From: Bacillota bacterium
GTDB lineage: Bacteria > Bacillota > Clostridia > Saccharofermentanales > Fastidiosipilaceae
DNA length: 64,000 nt
Assembly (NCBI GenBank): GCA_030057555.1
Contig: JASGUU010000006.1
Coordinates: forward strand, 1 to 64,000
Direction of reading: 5' to 3'
The notes under the pieces are model-generated. The model saw only the letters and a list, made by a program, of their open reading frames with translations, searched no databases and had not been told where the DNA came from. Positions 43,193 to 54,800 of the stretch are shown one piece after another (position 1 is the stretch's first letter; each line of letters begins with the position of its first letter). The translations under genes were made by a program, and so were the position numbers.

Positions 43193-45141
43193 GTACGCTC
43201 CTCCTTGGCATAGGTAATGATACGCAAAACATTCTTTCCGTCCAGGTTCACATAGCGGCAGCAGTCCGCCAGGGATTGGAAGATCAGCCTCCCCAGACCG
43301 CCGATTTGCTCATCCGGATTGTAATCCTCCGCCCTGATTGTATCTTTTGTCTGGTCAAAGGGCCTGCCGCTGTCCGTGAACTGGATGGCAACCGTACCAT
43401 CTTCCCAGCTCTGCTTATGACAGCTCACGATCCCTCCCGGCAGGTCATAGGCGTAGGAACAGATATTGACAAAGCACTCTTCGGCTATCAGGCAGAGGCG
43501 CTTGCGCATCTCTGCGGGGATCCCTTCATCCGTGCGAATCCAGTTGTGCAGGCTGCCAAGTGCCGACAGCTCGGCCGGCAGGGTGAGCCTCGCCGAACGG
43601 GAGGTGAAGGAAAGCATGGTGATATCATCGTTCTGTTCGCTGCCGGCCGTAAAACGGTCCAGCTCGTTTTTAACCTGCGCCACCGCATCCGCACCATCCG
43701 TCTCCGAAAGGATCGTTTCAAGCCGTTCCATGCCGAAGAACTTCGCATTCAGGTCAATGGCTTCACTGACGCCGTCGGTATAGAGAAAGAGCGTGCTGCC
43801 GAGCGGAAAGGCCAGCTCGACAGTCTGGTATGTTTCACCGGAGAAAAGCCCCAGCGGTACTCCGCCCGCAGAGGAAAGGGGCGCGCGCTTCCCCTCATGC
43901 AGGAGGTAGGGAGGATTGTGCCCGGCGTTGGCATAGCGGACCACCCCCGCCTTCGGATCGGCATAGGCCAGAAAAACCGTAATGAACATCATGTTCGGGT
44001 TGGAATGTTCCAGTTCGGCATTCACGGCTTCCAGTACCTCGCCCGGCGTCAGGCCCTGTTTGACGAAGCCCCGGATCAGGGTGATGACGCTGGCCATGAA
44101 TATGGCTCCGCTGATACCCTTCCCCGATACATCCGCGACAACCAGCACCATATGGCCGCGGTCTGCGAAATAGTCGTAGAAGTCACCGCCTACATTCCTG
44201 GCAGGCAGCATGAGTGCGTGGATTTCCGAGACGGCATCCGCCTGGTGCGCTGCGGGCAGAAATCCCTGCTGGATTTTGGAGGCAACGCTGAACTCGTACT
44301 CCTGCCGGTTCTGCAGTTCCGTATAGGCCTTGATACGGGCGATATAGTCACGCGTATTCGCCGCCATGTGATTGAATGCCGTTCCGATATGGCTGAATTC
44401 ATTGTCGCCCCGGATGACCAGCGGCTCTACATCGTAATTGTCATGTTCGCCAAATGCCCTCATGCTGGCGCTGATGGTCTCAGCGGGCCGGATGACCTTC
44501 TTTTTCAGAACATGGTACAAAACAAAGGAGACGACGATCACGAGGCCGAGAAAGAAGACAATCTTCCAGATGAGCACTCTTTCAAAGCGGCTCGACAGAT
44601 CATCGGCTCTGATGTCGGCCCCGACAACCGCCGTCACTGATCCGTCCTGATCCCGCAGCGGCACATAGGCCGAAAACACATGTCCATATTGATTGTTTGT
44701 TTCGCGGGTGACGAGCGTCGTTTCGCCATGCATGACCGCTGTCAGCTCGGAGGAAATGTCCCGTTTTCTGACCGTGCCTGGCGGAAGGCTCCAGGCAATC
44801 TCGCGTTTCTCCTCATTTCCCTCGACACAGACATAGGTGATCTGCCCGGTATCTGTGTCCGGAATCATGATGTACAGATACTCCAGCTGAAAGCTTTGGA
44901 TCAGGATCTGAAAGGTCTGCGACATCACCGTGGCGACCTGCTCGTCGGCCATTACCGTCTCGGGAAGCACGCCATCGTAGAGGACGGCAATCACCTGCGC
45001 GGCATTGCTGGCCCTGGAAACCACCGTTTCCCGCACGAACACATCGGCTTCATACACACTCATGGCCGTCGTGATTCCGATTGTCAGGAGGCTGACAAGG
45101 AGGATCAGAACGAAGATGGATCTGGCAATGGAGTGTTTCAT
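43189..45141 (-). CDS. Membrane sensor PP2C phosphatase (SpoIIE/RsbU type) with C-terminal HATPase
   Basis: A 650-residue signalling protein. Two membrane helices (about 8-28 and 185-205) flank an extracellular sensor resembling a CACHE domain. A HAMP linker follows, then a SpoIIE-type PP2C domain (about 290-505) with NVGGDFYDYF, VVADVSGKGISGA, LFLYTDGVSEAID and EQNDDITML metal ligands. A C-terminal anti-sigma-kinase HATPase domain (about 515-650) keeps the N-box Asn in EECFVNICSYAY and DSGRPF and GGLGR boxes. One chain thus carries both phosphatase and kinase modules for the STAS protein. ATG 45141 is set by AAGGG 9 nt upstream. Confidence 0.93.
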   Translation of the reverse strand: MKHSIARSIFVLILLVSLLTIGITTAMSVYEADVFVRETVVSRASNAAQVIAVLYDGVLPETVMADEQVATVMSQTFQILIQSFQLEYLYIMIPDTDTGQITYVCVEGNEEKREIAWSLPPGTVRKRDISSELTAVMHGETTLVTRETNNQYGHVFSAYVPLRDQDGSVTAVVGADIRADDLSSRFERVLIWKIVFFLGLVIVVSFVLYHVLKKKVIRPAETISASMRAFGEHDNYDVEPLVIRGDNEFSHIGTAFNHMAANTRDYIARIKAYTELQNRQEYEFSVASKIQQGFLPAAHQADAVSEIHALMLPARNVGGDFYDYFADRGHMVLVVADVSGKGISGAIFMASVITLIRGFVKQGLTPGEVLEAVNAELEHSNPNMMFITVFLAYADPKAGVVRYANAGHNPPYLLHEGKRAPLSSAGGVPLGLFSGETYQTVELAFPLGSTLFLYTDGVSEAIDLNAKFFGMERLETILSETDGADAVAQVKNELDRFTAGSEQNDDITMLSFTSRSARLTLPAELSALGSLHNWIRTDEGIPAEMRKRLCLIAEECFVNICSYAYDLPGGIVSCHKQSWEDGTVAIQFTDSGRPFDQTKDTIRAEDYNPDEQIGGLGRLIFQSLADCCRYVNLDGKNVLRIITYAKEERT

Positions 45142-45794
45142 GAAGCGACGCCCTTTCCTGTCAGAAATGAATCGCCTGCCATGATAAGGCGTAAATCGCG
45201 CATGTCGTGAGACAGAGTGCCTTCCCGTCACCTGCCGGGACTCTACCGACAGCCCCGGATCCAGGGAGGAAGGAAACGAGCCTCGTGTAAATTATACCGT
45301 GGAACAGAGGGCTGAAGAAGAAGGAAGCCCTTCTCCTTCGCTGAGAGATGAAGCAGTGCCGCACAATCCGTGCGGCGGACACGGAACGGCTTTATAGACT
45401 ATTTCGCCCGGAAACGGGTATTTGTTATAAGGGCTTTCTGTTTATTATTGAAAAGGAAGAAGCCAGTCTGTTCATCCATGTAGCCGGCTTTGTTTCTACG
45501 CAGCAAACAAAGGAGAGGCCCCATGAAATGAATGTTGGCCCGTTCGGACAAGCGAAATGTACCTGGGCCACAGGCAGCGGCGCAGCTGCATTGAACGCCC
45601 GCACACCCTTGAGCGCCAGTTGCTCTCTTATCCGGAGCAATTGCCCGCCTTCTGGCGTGAACGGTGGATAACCACCCTGCGAAGACCTGCATCCGAGGTA
45701 ATGGATATTCCACCCGCTGGAAAGGAGGAGCTGTTGAAGGCTTCGGACCCGATCGAACTCACCCGCATCAGGGGTGAGGCTGGGAAGGGAGATT
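45142..45794. other. Gap upstream of the phosphatase and MBL genes
   Basis: On the minus strand a TATAAT -10 lies at 45291-45296, about 150 nt before the phosphatase start; its -35 is weak. The region 45350-45790 contains no supported gene. A GCACGGTGAA/TTCGCCGTGC hairpin lies at 45830-45852, just below this gap and ahead of the MBL gene, without a U tract. Confidence 0.4.
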
Positions 45795-45890
45795 ATGGAG
45801 AAGAATAGCAACGGCTATGAGGAAACAAAGCACGGTGAATCGTTCGCCGTGCAGCGATCGTTGTTCAAAAGAAAAGGAGAAAGGCAGTGA
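45795..45890 (+). CDS. Possible 31-residue leader peptide overlapping the MBL start
   Basis: A small frame from ATG 45795 to TGA 45888-45890 encodes a basic, hydrophilic peptide (MEKNSNGYEETKHGES...). Its stop overlaps the GTG start of the next gene (GTGA), and GGGAG lies just before it. That arrangement suits translational coupling, but the peptide has no recognised family and could be chance. Confidence 0.25.
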   Translation: MEKNSNGYEETKHGESFAVQRSLFKRKGERQ

Positions 45891-47698
45891 AAACGAAATT
45901 ACAAGTATTTGCTCTCGTGATCATTCTGGCTCTGGCCGGGACAGCCGGTTACGTGGCGGCAGAGGAAGCTGAAGCCGTGTCAGCGACATATGAGCCGGAG
46001 ACAGTACCCGTCCATCCAACGCTCCTGGCCAAGTATGAGGAATTCTTTCCAGCCGCAGTGTTGCAGGTGACAGACGGTGTCTGGGTTGCCAGAGGATACA
46101 ACCGTGACAATCCCGTGCTTATCGAGGGCGACGACGGCCTGATTGTCGTAGATCCCGGGGAGAGCATTCCCGCGGCAGAGACGGTCAAGGATGCGTTCAA
46201 TGCCAGCCTGGACAACATCTTTGACAGGAAACCCGTCATGGCAATCATCTACACCCATCACCATGACTGCCATATCAACGGCGCCTCTGTCTTTGCCGAC
46301 GAGCAGACGGAGATCATCGCACACGAGAGCCTGCTTGACAACATGTTCAGCGAGTGGTTTGGCCCGGTCTATCCGTCGCGCGTCGAGGGCGGCATCAAGA
46401 TGACAGGAATCATGTTCCAGGACGCACCCGTCCAGGACGGGGAAGGCTGGTTTGTCGGCTACGGCCTAGCCGGGACGCAGACGACCGGGCCAACAGGCTT
46501 CCTGGCGCCGACAAAGAGCATCGAGGAAGAGACCAGACTGACGATTGCCGGTGTTGATGTGGATCTCATTCCTGTGGCCGGTGAGACAACAGATGTCCTC
46601 CTGGTGTGGTTGCCGCAAAAAGAAGTCCTGATCCAGATCGCCGTCGTCTATGAGGCTTTTCCGGCTATCTCGACCACGCGGGGCAGCCGTCTGAGGGATC
46701 CGCTGGATTATGTCAACACCCTGAAGATTGCCAGGGGACTCAACCCCGAATACCTGGTGACGATCCATGGCCCCAATCCCGTCACCAGCGGAAAAGAAGA
46801 TGTCAACCAATACCTCACCAACTTCAGCGATGCCATTCAGTTCGTGAATGACCAGACACTCTACTACATGAACAGAAGCTATACAGCGGGGGAGATGATG
46901 GACCTGATCGAGCTGCCGCCCCATCTTGCCTCCAGTCCCTATCTGCAGGAGATTTATGGATCGAAAGAATGGAACATCGTCCACATCTTCCGCTATTACC
47001 GCGGTTATTACACCGGCGAAGTAAGAGATCTGTTTCCACAGACGACCCAGAGTGAGGCGGAGATGTCGGCCTTCCTCGCGGAAGGCGATGGTGATCTGGC
47101 AGCCAAAGCCCAGGCGGCTCTGGAGTTCAACCCGGAATGGGCATTGAGACTCGCCGACGATGCGCTCCTGCTGGACCCGGATAACTCTGTGGCATTCGAG
47201 ACCAAGAAGTCGGCCATGCTGGCCCTGGCAGAAAGCACGATGAATTCACAGGCGCGCAACATGCTTCTGTCCGACTACCTGCTGCTGACCGATCAGGCCA
47301 ACAGAGTCTACCCATTCGGTAATCCAGAGCATGTTTATGCGAATATCGACGATAGATTTGTTGAGTTGATGCCCCTGGCCACCCTGCATCGCATTCTGGC
47401 CGTCAATCTCAATGCAGCGAAATCGCTGGAGACGGACATCGTCGTCAGCCTTCAGCTGACCGACATCGAAGACCCCGAGGCGCCGGATCACTACACGCTG
47501 AACGTTCGTAAGGGCATCCTCGAGGTGGATCCCCCATCCGCAGGCGAGAGCCAGTTTGAGATCGTGACCGACCAGCTGACCTGGAAGCAACTGGTTCTGA
47601 CCAGGCTCAGTCCTGAAGAAGCCGTAGCAAATGGAAAGGTGGTTGTTTCGGGAGAAACTCCGGAAAGCTTCTACTCTTTCATGGATCTATTCTATTGA
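45887..47698 (+). CDS. Secreted alkylsulfatase-like MBL-fold hydrolase with variant metal site
   Basis: A 603-residue exported protein. The signal peptide (about 1-25) is followed by a metallo-beta-lactamase domain (about 50-310), an alkyl-sulfatase dimerisation domain (about 385-520, RNMLLSDYLLLTDQ) and a C-terminal SCP2-like domain (about 525-600). The metal motif at 124-129 reads HHHDCH, where the family normally has HxHxDH; a Cys takes the conserved Asp position. GTG 45887 follows AAAGGAGAAAGG. Related enzymes cleave alkyl sulfate esters. The altered site could mean a different metal or substrate. It precedes the phosphopantetheinyl transferase of the NRPS cluster. Confidence 0.87.
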   Translation: MKTKLQVFALVIILALAGTAGYVAAEEAEAVSATYEPETVPVHPTLLAKYEEFFPAAVLQVTDGVWVARGYNRDNPVLIEGDDGLIVVDPGESIPAAETVKDAFNASLDNIFDRKPVMAIIYTHHHDCHINGASVFADEQTEIIAHESLLDNMFSEWFGPVYPSRVEGGIKMTGIMFQDAPVQDGEGWFVGYGLAGTQTTGPTGFLAPTKSIEEETRLTIAGVDVDLIPVAGETTDVLLVWLPQKEVLIQIAVVYEAFPAISTTRGSRLRDPLDYVNTLKIARGLNPEYLVTIHGPNPVTSGKEDVNQYLTNFSDAIQFVNDQTLYYMNRSYTAGEMMDLIELPPHLASSPYLQEIYGSKEWNIVHIFRYYRGYYTGEVRDLFPQTTQSEAEMSAFLAEGDGDLAAKAQAALEFNPEWALRLADDALLLDPDNSVAFETKKSAMLALAESTMNSQARNMLLSDYLLLTDQANRVYPFGNPEHVYANIDDRFVELMPLATLHRILAVNLNAAKSLETDIVVSLQLTDIEDPEAPDHYTLNVRKGILEVDPPSAGESQFEIVTDQLTWKQLVLTRLSPEEAVANGKVVVSGETPESFYSFMDLFY

Positions 47699-47774
47699 GA
47701 AAGACACGGAAGCGGCTCAGTTGCGAATCCAAATGGAGATGGACGTGATTCCTGACTTTCGGACCTGTTGAGGC

Positions 47775-47824
47775 ACAAAGCCCGGGGAGGTTTGCAGCGC
47801 AGCCGTCTTCGGGCTTTGTCCTCT
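47775..47824 (+). terminator. Terminator after the MBL gene
   Basis: ACAAAGCCCG (47775-47784) pairs with CGGGCTTTGT (47810-47819), followed by CCTCTTAT. The rest of 47699-48075 has no supported gene; it probably contains the promoter of the PPTase/NRPS genes, which I could not fix. Confidence 0.7.
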
Positions 47825-48075
47825 TATCCTGTTCTGTGAAGCATGAGCATGTATGAAGACGGGAGGAGAATCAGATGCCGGCACCTGCTGCGATCGTCGC
47901 CATGTTTGCCAGATTACACCCGGCGAACATGCCCGTTATGGGACGGACATCGACAGACAGGGTCGGCAACGGACAACGTGAACACACCTCCGCTATGTGT
48001 TGATAAAGCGTATTTCGCAGATGATGGATTATAGTGCAGCCAGCAGAAGTGGGATGTGTTCCGGGGAATAGGTGA

Positions 48076-48699
48076 ATGAAACTCTATATAGGCGATATCA
48101 GGGGTCTGTTTGATCTTCCCGGAGTGGCATTGCTGGATGAAAGCCGCAGAAACCGTGTCTACAGGTATCACCGGCTGGAGGATCGGGCACGTTGTCTGAC
48201 GGCTGGACTCATGCTGCGCCGTGTCTTTGGAGAGGATAATGTTTCCTCTATGACCGTATCCCCATTTGGCAAACCGATTCTGCCGGACGGTCCCTGTTTC
48301 AACCTTTCCCATTCCGGTAACATGGTTGTACTGCTTGCAGATGAGCGGTCGGTGGGTGTGGATGTTGAGTTCATTACCCCGTATTCACAAAGTGTGGCCA
48401 GGAAAGTCTTCACCACCGTGGAGCAGAACTGGCTCAGCTGTCAGGCAACGGACGAAGCCTTTTTCCGCCTGTGGACGGGCAAGGAAGCCATTATGAAGGC
48501 GCTGGGACTGGGATTTCATCTGCCGCCGGAGAGTTTTGAGATCTGTCCGGATGACGGCATGGCCAATATCGTGGGTGGCCAGAGCTGGTATTTGCACTGG
48601 CTTGCCCTGGATCATCATATAATTTGCCAGGTGGCAGAGCATCCCGGCAGGCCCGCGATGCCTGTATGGCTGTCAAGAAACGAATTGCTGCAGAGATGA
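48076..48699 (+). CDS. Sfp-type 4'-phosphopantetheinyl transferase
   Basis: A 207-residue enzyme that loads phosphopantetheine from CoA onto the carrier domains of NRPSs. Family motifs are FNLSHSGNMV, VGVDVEF (Mg-binding Asp and Glu) and FFRLWTGKEAIMKALG. It starts after an AGGTG ribosome site. It lies 157 nt upstream of the NRPS and is its obvious activating enzyme. Confidence 0.94.
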   Translation: MKLYIGDIRGLFDLPGVALLDESRRNRVYRYHRLEDRARCLTAGLMLRRVFGEDNVSSMTVSPFGKPILPDGPCFNLSHSGNMVVLLADERSVGVDVEFITPYSQSVARKVFTTVEQNWLSCQATDEAFFRLWTGKEAIMKALGLGFHLPPESFEICPDDGMANIVGGQSWYLHWLALDHHIICQVAEHPGRPAMPVWLSRNELLQR

Positions 48700-48856
48700 A
48701 GTCCAGGTGGAGATGCCTGAATGTTTGCCGAAACGAAAATCAATGCTGGAAGACAGATGGAAGTCAATGATTAAAGGGTCTCTTCATCCCGCTGAAGAAC
48801 CGCTTCCACGCCTGCAACGCTGAATACCGTGACATATGGTAGAAGGAGTCTTTTCT

Positions 48857-51800
48857 ATGTTTCTGGATTTATTTGCCCGTACCGTTCGGGAATATGCCGA
48901 TAAGCCTGCCCTTGTCTTTGCAGGGACACCCATCAGCTATGCCGGGCTGGATGACGAAAGCAGCCGCATCGCCTCTTGCCTGATGGCCGGGGGCATCGGG
49001 CGCGGTGATATTGTTGTCATCCGACTGCCCCGCTGCAGGGAAGCCGTTGCCGCGATTCTGGGTGTGATGAAATCCGGCGCCGCTGTCTGTGTCACGGAAG
49101 AAGGATATCCAGAGGAACGCATAGATTTCGTGATTCGCGATACCCAGGCCAGAGTTGTGATCGATTTCAACTGGCTCGAACAACTGCCTGCCGCAGCCAA
49201 GCCTGTCTCATTCCCTGAATGGCAGAAGGATGACCCGGCGATCGTTGTGTATACATCCGGCTCCACGGGCAATCCCAAGGGTGTCGTCAATTCACAGCGG
49301 GCTCTCTCCCTGGCTGTGCGTGGCAATACCTTAGGCCGCACGGAGCATGACACGTTCCTGTCCGTTGCCTCTTTCTCCTTCATTGCCGTGGTACTGGAAA
49401 TCCTCACGCCCCTTTCGCTGGGCGGCACGATCCATATAGCCGGAGACAATCTGCGCCAGGATGCCAGGGCGCTTGTAGACTACATACGTCAGCATGGCAT
49501 CACCACTTCCTTCTTCCCCCCGCAGATGGCGCGCATCATCCTGCCGCAGCTGGAGAATCAGCTCTCCAGTATGGTCATCGGCTCCGACCGCGTAACGAAT
49601 ATCTACAGCGACAGGGTGCGTCTCTTTAATGTCTACGGCTCGAGCGAAACCTGCGGCCCGCTCACGAGCTTTCAGATCGACCGCGCCTATCCCGATGTCA
49701 CGCCCATCGGACAGGCCTATGCCGGCAGCCGGGTATACATTCTGGATGACGAAAACCATCTGCTCCCGGAGGGAGAAGAGGGCGAAATCTGTGTCAGCGG
49801 ACAGGTGGCGCTGGGTTATGTAAATCTCCCGGAGCTGACCGCAGAACGCTTCATCCCGAATCCCTGGTCCGAGAGCGAAGATGACAAGATTCTGTTCAAG
49901 ACCAATGATATCGGACGGATCAATGAACACGGGCAGCTCGAATATGTGCAGCGCAGGGACTGGATGATCAAGGTGCGCGGCTACCGCGTGGAGCCCGGTG
50001 AGATCGAGGCCACGATTGTCCGTCTGACCTCTGCGGATCAGGCTGTCGTGAAGGGCTTCGAAAATGCCAATGGGGAAACGAGCCTGTTCTGTGTCTACAC
50101 GGCAGAGGAAGCCCTGGCGCCGGAAGCCGTTACAGCGGCCATTCGCGGCTTCCTTCCGGCCTATATGATGCCTGCCTTCCTGCAGCAGGTGGATAGGCTG
50201 CCGGTAAATGCCAACGGTAAGGTCGACCGCCAGAGTATTCTGCCGCCGGACGCGGCAAAGTTCCGCTCTGCCTATCAGGCTCCGGAAAATGACCGGGAGG
50301 CTGCCATTTGTGCTGCCTTCCAGCGTGTGCTGGGCCTGGACCGTGTGGGTACGCTGGAGGATTTCAACCTGATCGGCGGTGACTCCATCTCAGCGGCGAA
50401 GGTGCAGACAGAGTTGGAGGGAATGAATCTGTCGGCCAGCGACATTCTCTCACTGGGCACTCCGCAGAAACTCGCTGCACGGGTGAAAGCCGGCCTGACC
50501 AGGGCGGAAAAACGCGATTGCTGGCCGTTGACCTTTGCCGAGCGGCAGATGGTCGTGGAACAGGGCATGAATCCCCAGTCCATCGCCTATAACATCAACT
50601 TCCTGGCCATGGAGATCGCAGGCGAATTTGATGTCGCTCGCCTGGAGCAGGCGCTGGGCGCCATGCTTAAGCGCCATGCGGTGCTGCGCAGTTTCTACCC
50701 TATGGAAAAGGGAGAATATGTACACCGCATTCTGGATGAACTTGACATTCCCGTTGTGCGCCGCAGCTGTGCCAGGGAAGAACTGCCAGGCATCCTGGAA
50801 AGAGAGAACCGCCCGTTTGATCTGGCAAAGCCGCCACTTCTGCGCTGCCAGGTCTTTGAACATACCCCCGACCTTTGTACATTGCATTTTTGCTTCCACC
50901 ACATCATTATGGACGGCTCCGGCTGGCCCACGTTTGTAGACGAGCTGTTCCGGCTTTACCATGGAGAGACGCTGCCGGATCTGGTCTTCGATCATCTGGA
51001 TTTCGCTGTCTGGCAGGCGGAACATGACGATCTTACAGGACAGGAAGCGTTCTTTAGGGACATGTTTGCCGACGGTGTTCCGGAGAATGAAATGCCGACC
51101 CATGTGAAGCGGCCCTCCGAGCTGCCGGAGGCAGATGAGGATATGGTGGCCACCTGGTCCGGGGCTCTCATCAAAGAAGCGGCTGGGCGCCTTGGTGTGA
51201 CGCAGTATGCTTTCCTGTTTGGCGTGCTGGGCATGACCCTGGCCAAGTATTGTGGCAGCGAGGACGTCGTGGTGGGTACGGCCATGAGCGGCCGAACCCT
51301 GAAGGAACAGGAAAAAATGCTTGGCATGTTTGTCAACACCCTGCCGGTGCGCCTGAAGCCCGCTGGGGATACCCTGTTAAAGGACTACCTGCTCCAGACG
51401 GCACAGACCATCCGGGGTGTACAGGCCAACCAGACCTATCCGTTCGAACGGCTGGTGCCCATGCTGGCTCCGGACCGCAACGCTTCCCGCTCCCCGGTCT
51501 TTGATGTGATCTTTAACTACCTGCAGGAGCTGCCTCTGCCTGAAATCGAGGGCGCCAGGGCCGCATACATTCCCGTTAAGGGTCAGGCACTGCAAATGGA
51601 TCTGGTGCTGGAGGCGGTGCCGGAAGGCCCCGATTTCAGGTTTAAGCTCTCCTATTCCCGTCAGCTCTATGATGTTGCGGTCGTGGAGAACTTTTTAGAG
51701 CAGTTCCTCGTCACTCTGCAGCGCTGCTGTGACGATGGTGATAACCAGATGCTGGTCGATCTTGTCGAACTGCCCGAACGTCAGAGACAGGAGATTCTCT

Positions 51801-54800
51801 GCGATTTCCCAGGTAAAACGGTGGCAGGCTGGGGTGGAAGAACGATTATTTCTCTCTTCAGGGAGCAGGCTGCCAGGACTCCCGACAACACGGCGGTCGT
51901 ATTCGGTAAGGAGACTCTGAGTTATCGTCAGCTGGATGAGGCAACCGAACGTCTGGCTGTCCATCTGAGGCAGGGAGGTGCCGATCGCGGAAGCGTTGTG
52001 GGCATCATGGTCAAGCGAAGCATGATGATGCCGATAGGCGCACTGGCTGCATTGAAAACGGGTGCGGCCTATCTGCCTCTTGATCCCGGCTATCCTGCCG
52101 ACCGCCTGCAGTATATGCTCGAGGACGCAAATGCAAAGTTGCTGATCTGTGACAGCGACCTGTTGGACCGTGTACCGGAGTATTCCGGCTTTATCGTGGA
52201 CAGCGCCAGCGTAGATACCCTTCCTGCTGTAGAAGCGCTGGAAGATCTCTCGCGTCCGGAGGATCTCTTCATCCTGCTTTACACCTCCGGCACCACCGGC
52301 AAGCCCAAGGGCGTCATGCTGACCAACGCCAATATGGCGAATTACCTTCACTTCTACGCGGACAGCTATGAGCTTGGCGAAAGCGACAATATTACTGCCT
52401 ATGCCAGTTTCGGCTTTGATGCGCACATGATGGATTTGTATCCCACCCTGCTCAGGGGGGCCTGCCTCCATATCCTGCCGGAGGAAATGCGTCTGGATCT
52501 GCCGGGCATTCGCAGGTATTTTGAAGAGAATAAAATCACCGTGGCATTTTTGACCACACAGCTGGGCAGGCAGTTTGCTGAAAGCATCTACGTTCCCACA
52601 CTGCGCGCCCTGTCGGTGGGCGGCGAAGCGCTGGTGCCGCTGGAGCCGCCGGAATATGCCCTGTTTAATCTCTACGGCCCCACGGAATGTGCGATTGCCT
52701 GTACCCGACAGCAGGTCGACAGGCTCTATGATCGTGTTCCCATCGGCAGGGCCACCTACAACACAGCTCTCTATGTGGTGGATGGACGGGGCCGGCTGGC
52801 GCCTGTGGGTGTTCCCGGAGAACTCTATATCTCCGGTGTACAGGTAGCGGATGGCTATCTGAACCGCCCTGACCTGACCGCAGAGAAATTCATTCGTAAT
52901 CCCTTCACCGACGAGCCGCTCTATGAACGGGTGTACAAGAGCGGCGATGTGGTGCGCTTCCTGCCGGACGGTGCGATCGACTTCGTTGGCAGGCGTGACT
53001 TCCAGGTGAAGATCCGCGGCTTCCGCGTAGAACTGACAGAGATTGAGGGCCGCATCCGCGCGTTTGAAGGCATCAGGGATGCAGCGGTCATCGCCCAGGA
53101 CGATGCCGGCGGCGGCAAGCGTGTGGTGGCCTATGTAGTTTCCGATAAACCAGTGGACATCAAGGCCATGAATGCCTTCATCGAAGATGAGCTGCCCGCC
53201 TACATGGTGCCCTCTGCCACCATGCAGATCGAGCGCATTCCGCTGAACCAGAACGGCAAGGTCAATCGCCGTGAACTGCCGCGCATTCAGCTGCAGGTGG
53301 AAGAGATTGTCGCACCGAGAAACGAAGAGGAAAAGGCCATTTTTGACGCAGTTGTGTCAGTGCTGAAGCATGAGGATTTCGGCGTGACCACGGACCTGAT
53401 GTATGCAGGGTTGAACTCTCTCTCTGCCATCAAGGCCGCGGCACGGATCACGGAAAACACCGGTAGAGATCTGCGCACTGCTGATCTCATGCGGGAAAAG
53501 ACCATTGAAAAAATCGCTCTGCTGATGGCTGACAGCGGCGACTATCAGATCAGGACCTATGACAGGCAGGCCTGGTATCCGCTGACGCAGAACCAGATGG
53601 GCCTGTATTTCGCCTGCGTGAAGGATCCCGGCACGCTGGTGTATAACATTCCTGTTGAGCTGTCCTTTGGCAGCGGCGTGGAGCCGGAAAGACTGCACAG
53701 CGCCATCCTGCGGGTGATTGAAGCCCATCCCTATATCAAGACCCGCTTCTCCATGCGGGACAATGAGCCGGTACAACTGCGTCTGGACGACGCTGAGACA
53801 GAGATACCGGTGATACACTGCACGGCGGAAGAATATGCCAGCCGCAGGGCCGCGTTCGTGCGCCCCTTCTCCTTCTTCGAAGGGGCGCTGTTCCGCATGG
53901 AAATCTGCGTGCTGCCCGATGCCGTGAAGCTGCTCGTGGATTTCCATCACATGATTTTTGACGGCGGCTCCATGGATATTTTCCTGCACGATCTGGCCGC
54001 GGCTTACGAAGGCGCCCGGATTGCGGCGGAAAGCTTCACCAGCTTTGACCTCGCGCTGCTGGAGCAGGAAAAGACCAGTGGCAGTGCCTGGGCAGAGGAT
54101 AAGGCTTTCTTCCAGCAGCGGCTGGGCGATGGAGAAGGCGCCACCGTATTCCCTGCTGACAAAAAGAGTGATGTCCCCGGTGTGCCCCGGTCAGTGAAAG
54201 CCACTGTAGCCAAAAGCAGCGTGGAGCAGGCCATCAAGGGCATGGGCCTTACAGCCTCGAATCTCTTCCTGGCTGCAAGCATGCTGGTTTCCGGGCGCTT
54301 TGCCTCTGCGAAGGATGTGCGGATCGCTGCCATCAGCAACGGTCGTGAGGGAGCTCATGTGCAGCGCAATTTCGGCATGCTGGTCAAAACACTGCCCATG
54401 GTCATGACGATTGACCCGGCTGCGACTGCCGCCGCCTACCTGGCTGGCGTGCAGCAGGAAATGAATGAGGTGCTGGCACATCAGGCCTATTCCTACCTGC
54501 AGGCGGCGTCGGATTACGGCTACCATGCCGAGATGCTCTATGCCTATCAGGGCGGTGTCGTTTCTCATTATGAAGTGGGCGACAGCCCTGTCAGCATGCG
54601 CCCCCTCAGCCTGAACAGCGCCAAATTCCCCATTTCCGTCAACATTCAGGAAAACGATACGGACTTCATCGTGGAAGCGGAATACGACGATGCCGTGTTT
54701 AACGCCTCTACCATGCGCACGCTGGCAGCATGTATCGCCCATACCGCCGGCATGCTGGTCCGCAATCCGGACGCGCCTGTCGGCAGCCTTTCGATCTCTA

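Noticed and set aside
45348-45671. 107-residue plus-strand frame upstream of the MBL gene
   Set aside because: No ribosome site, no domain, and it overlaps frames on the other strand equally well; likely non-coding.
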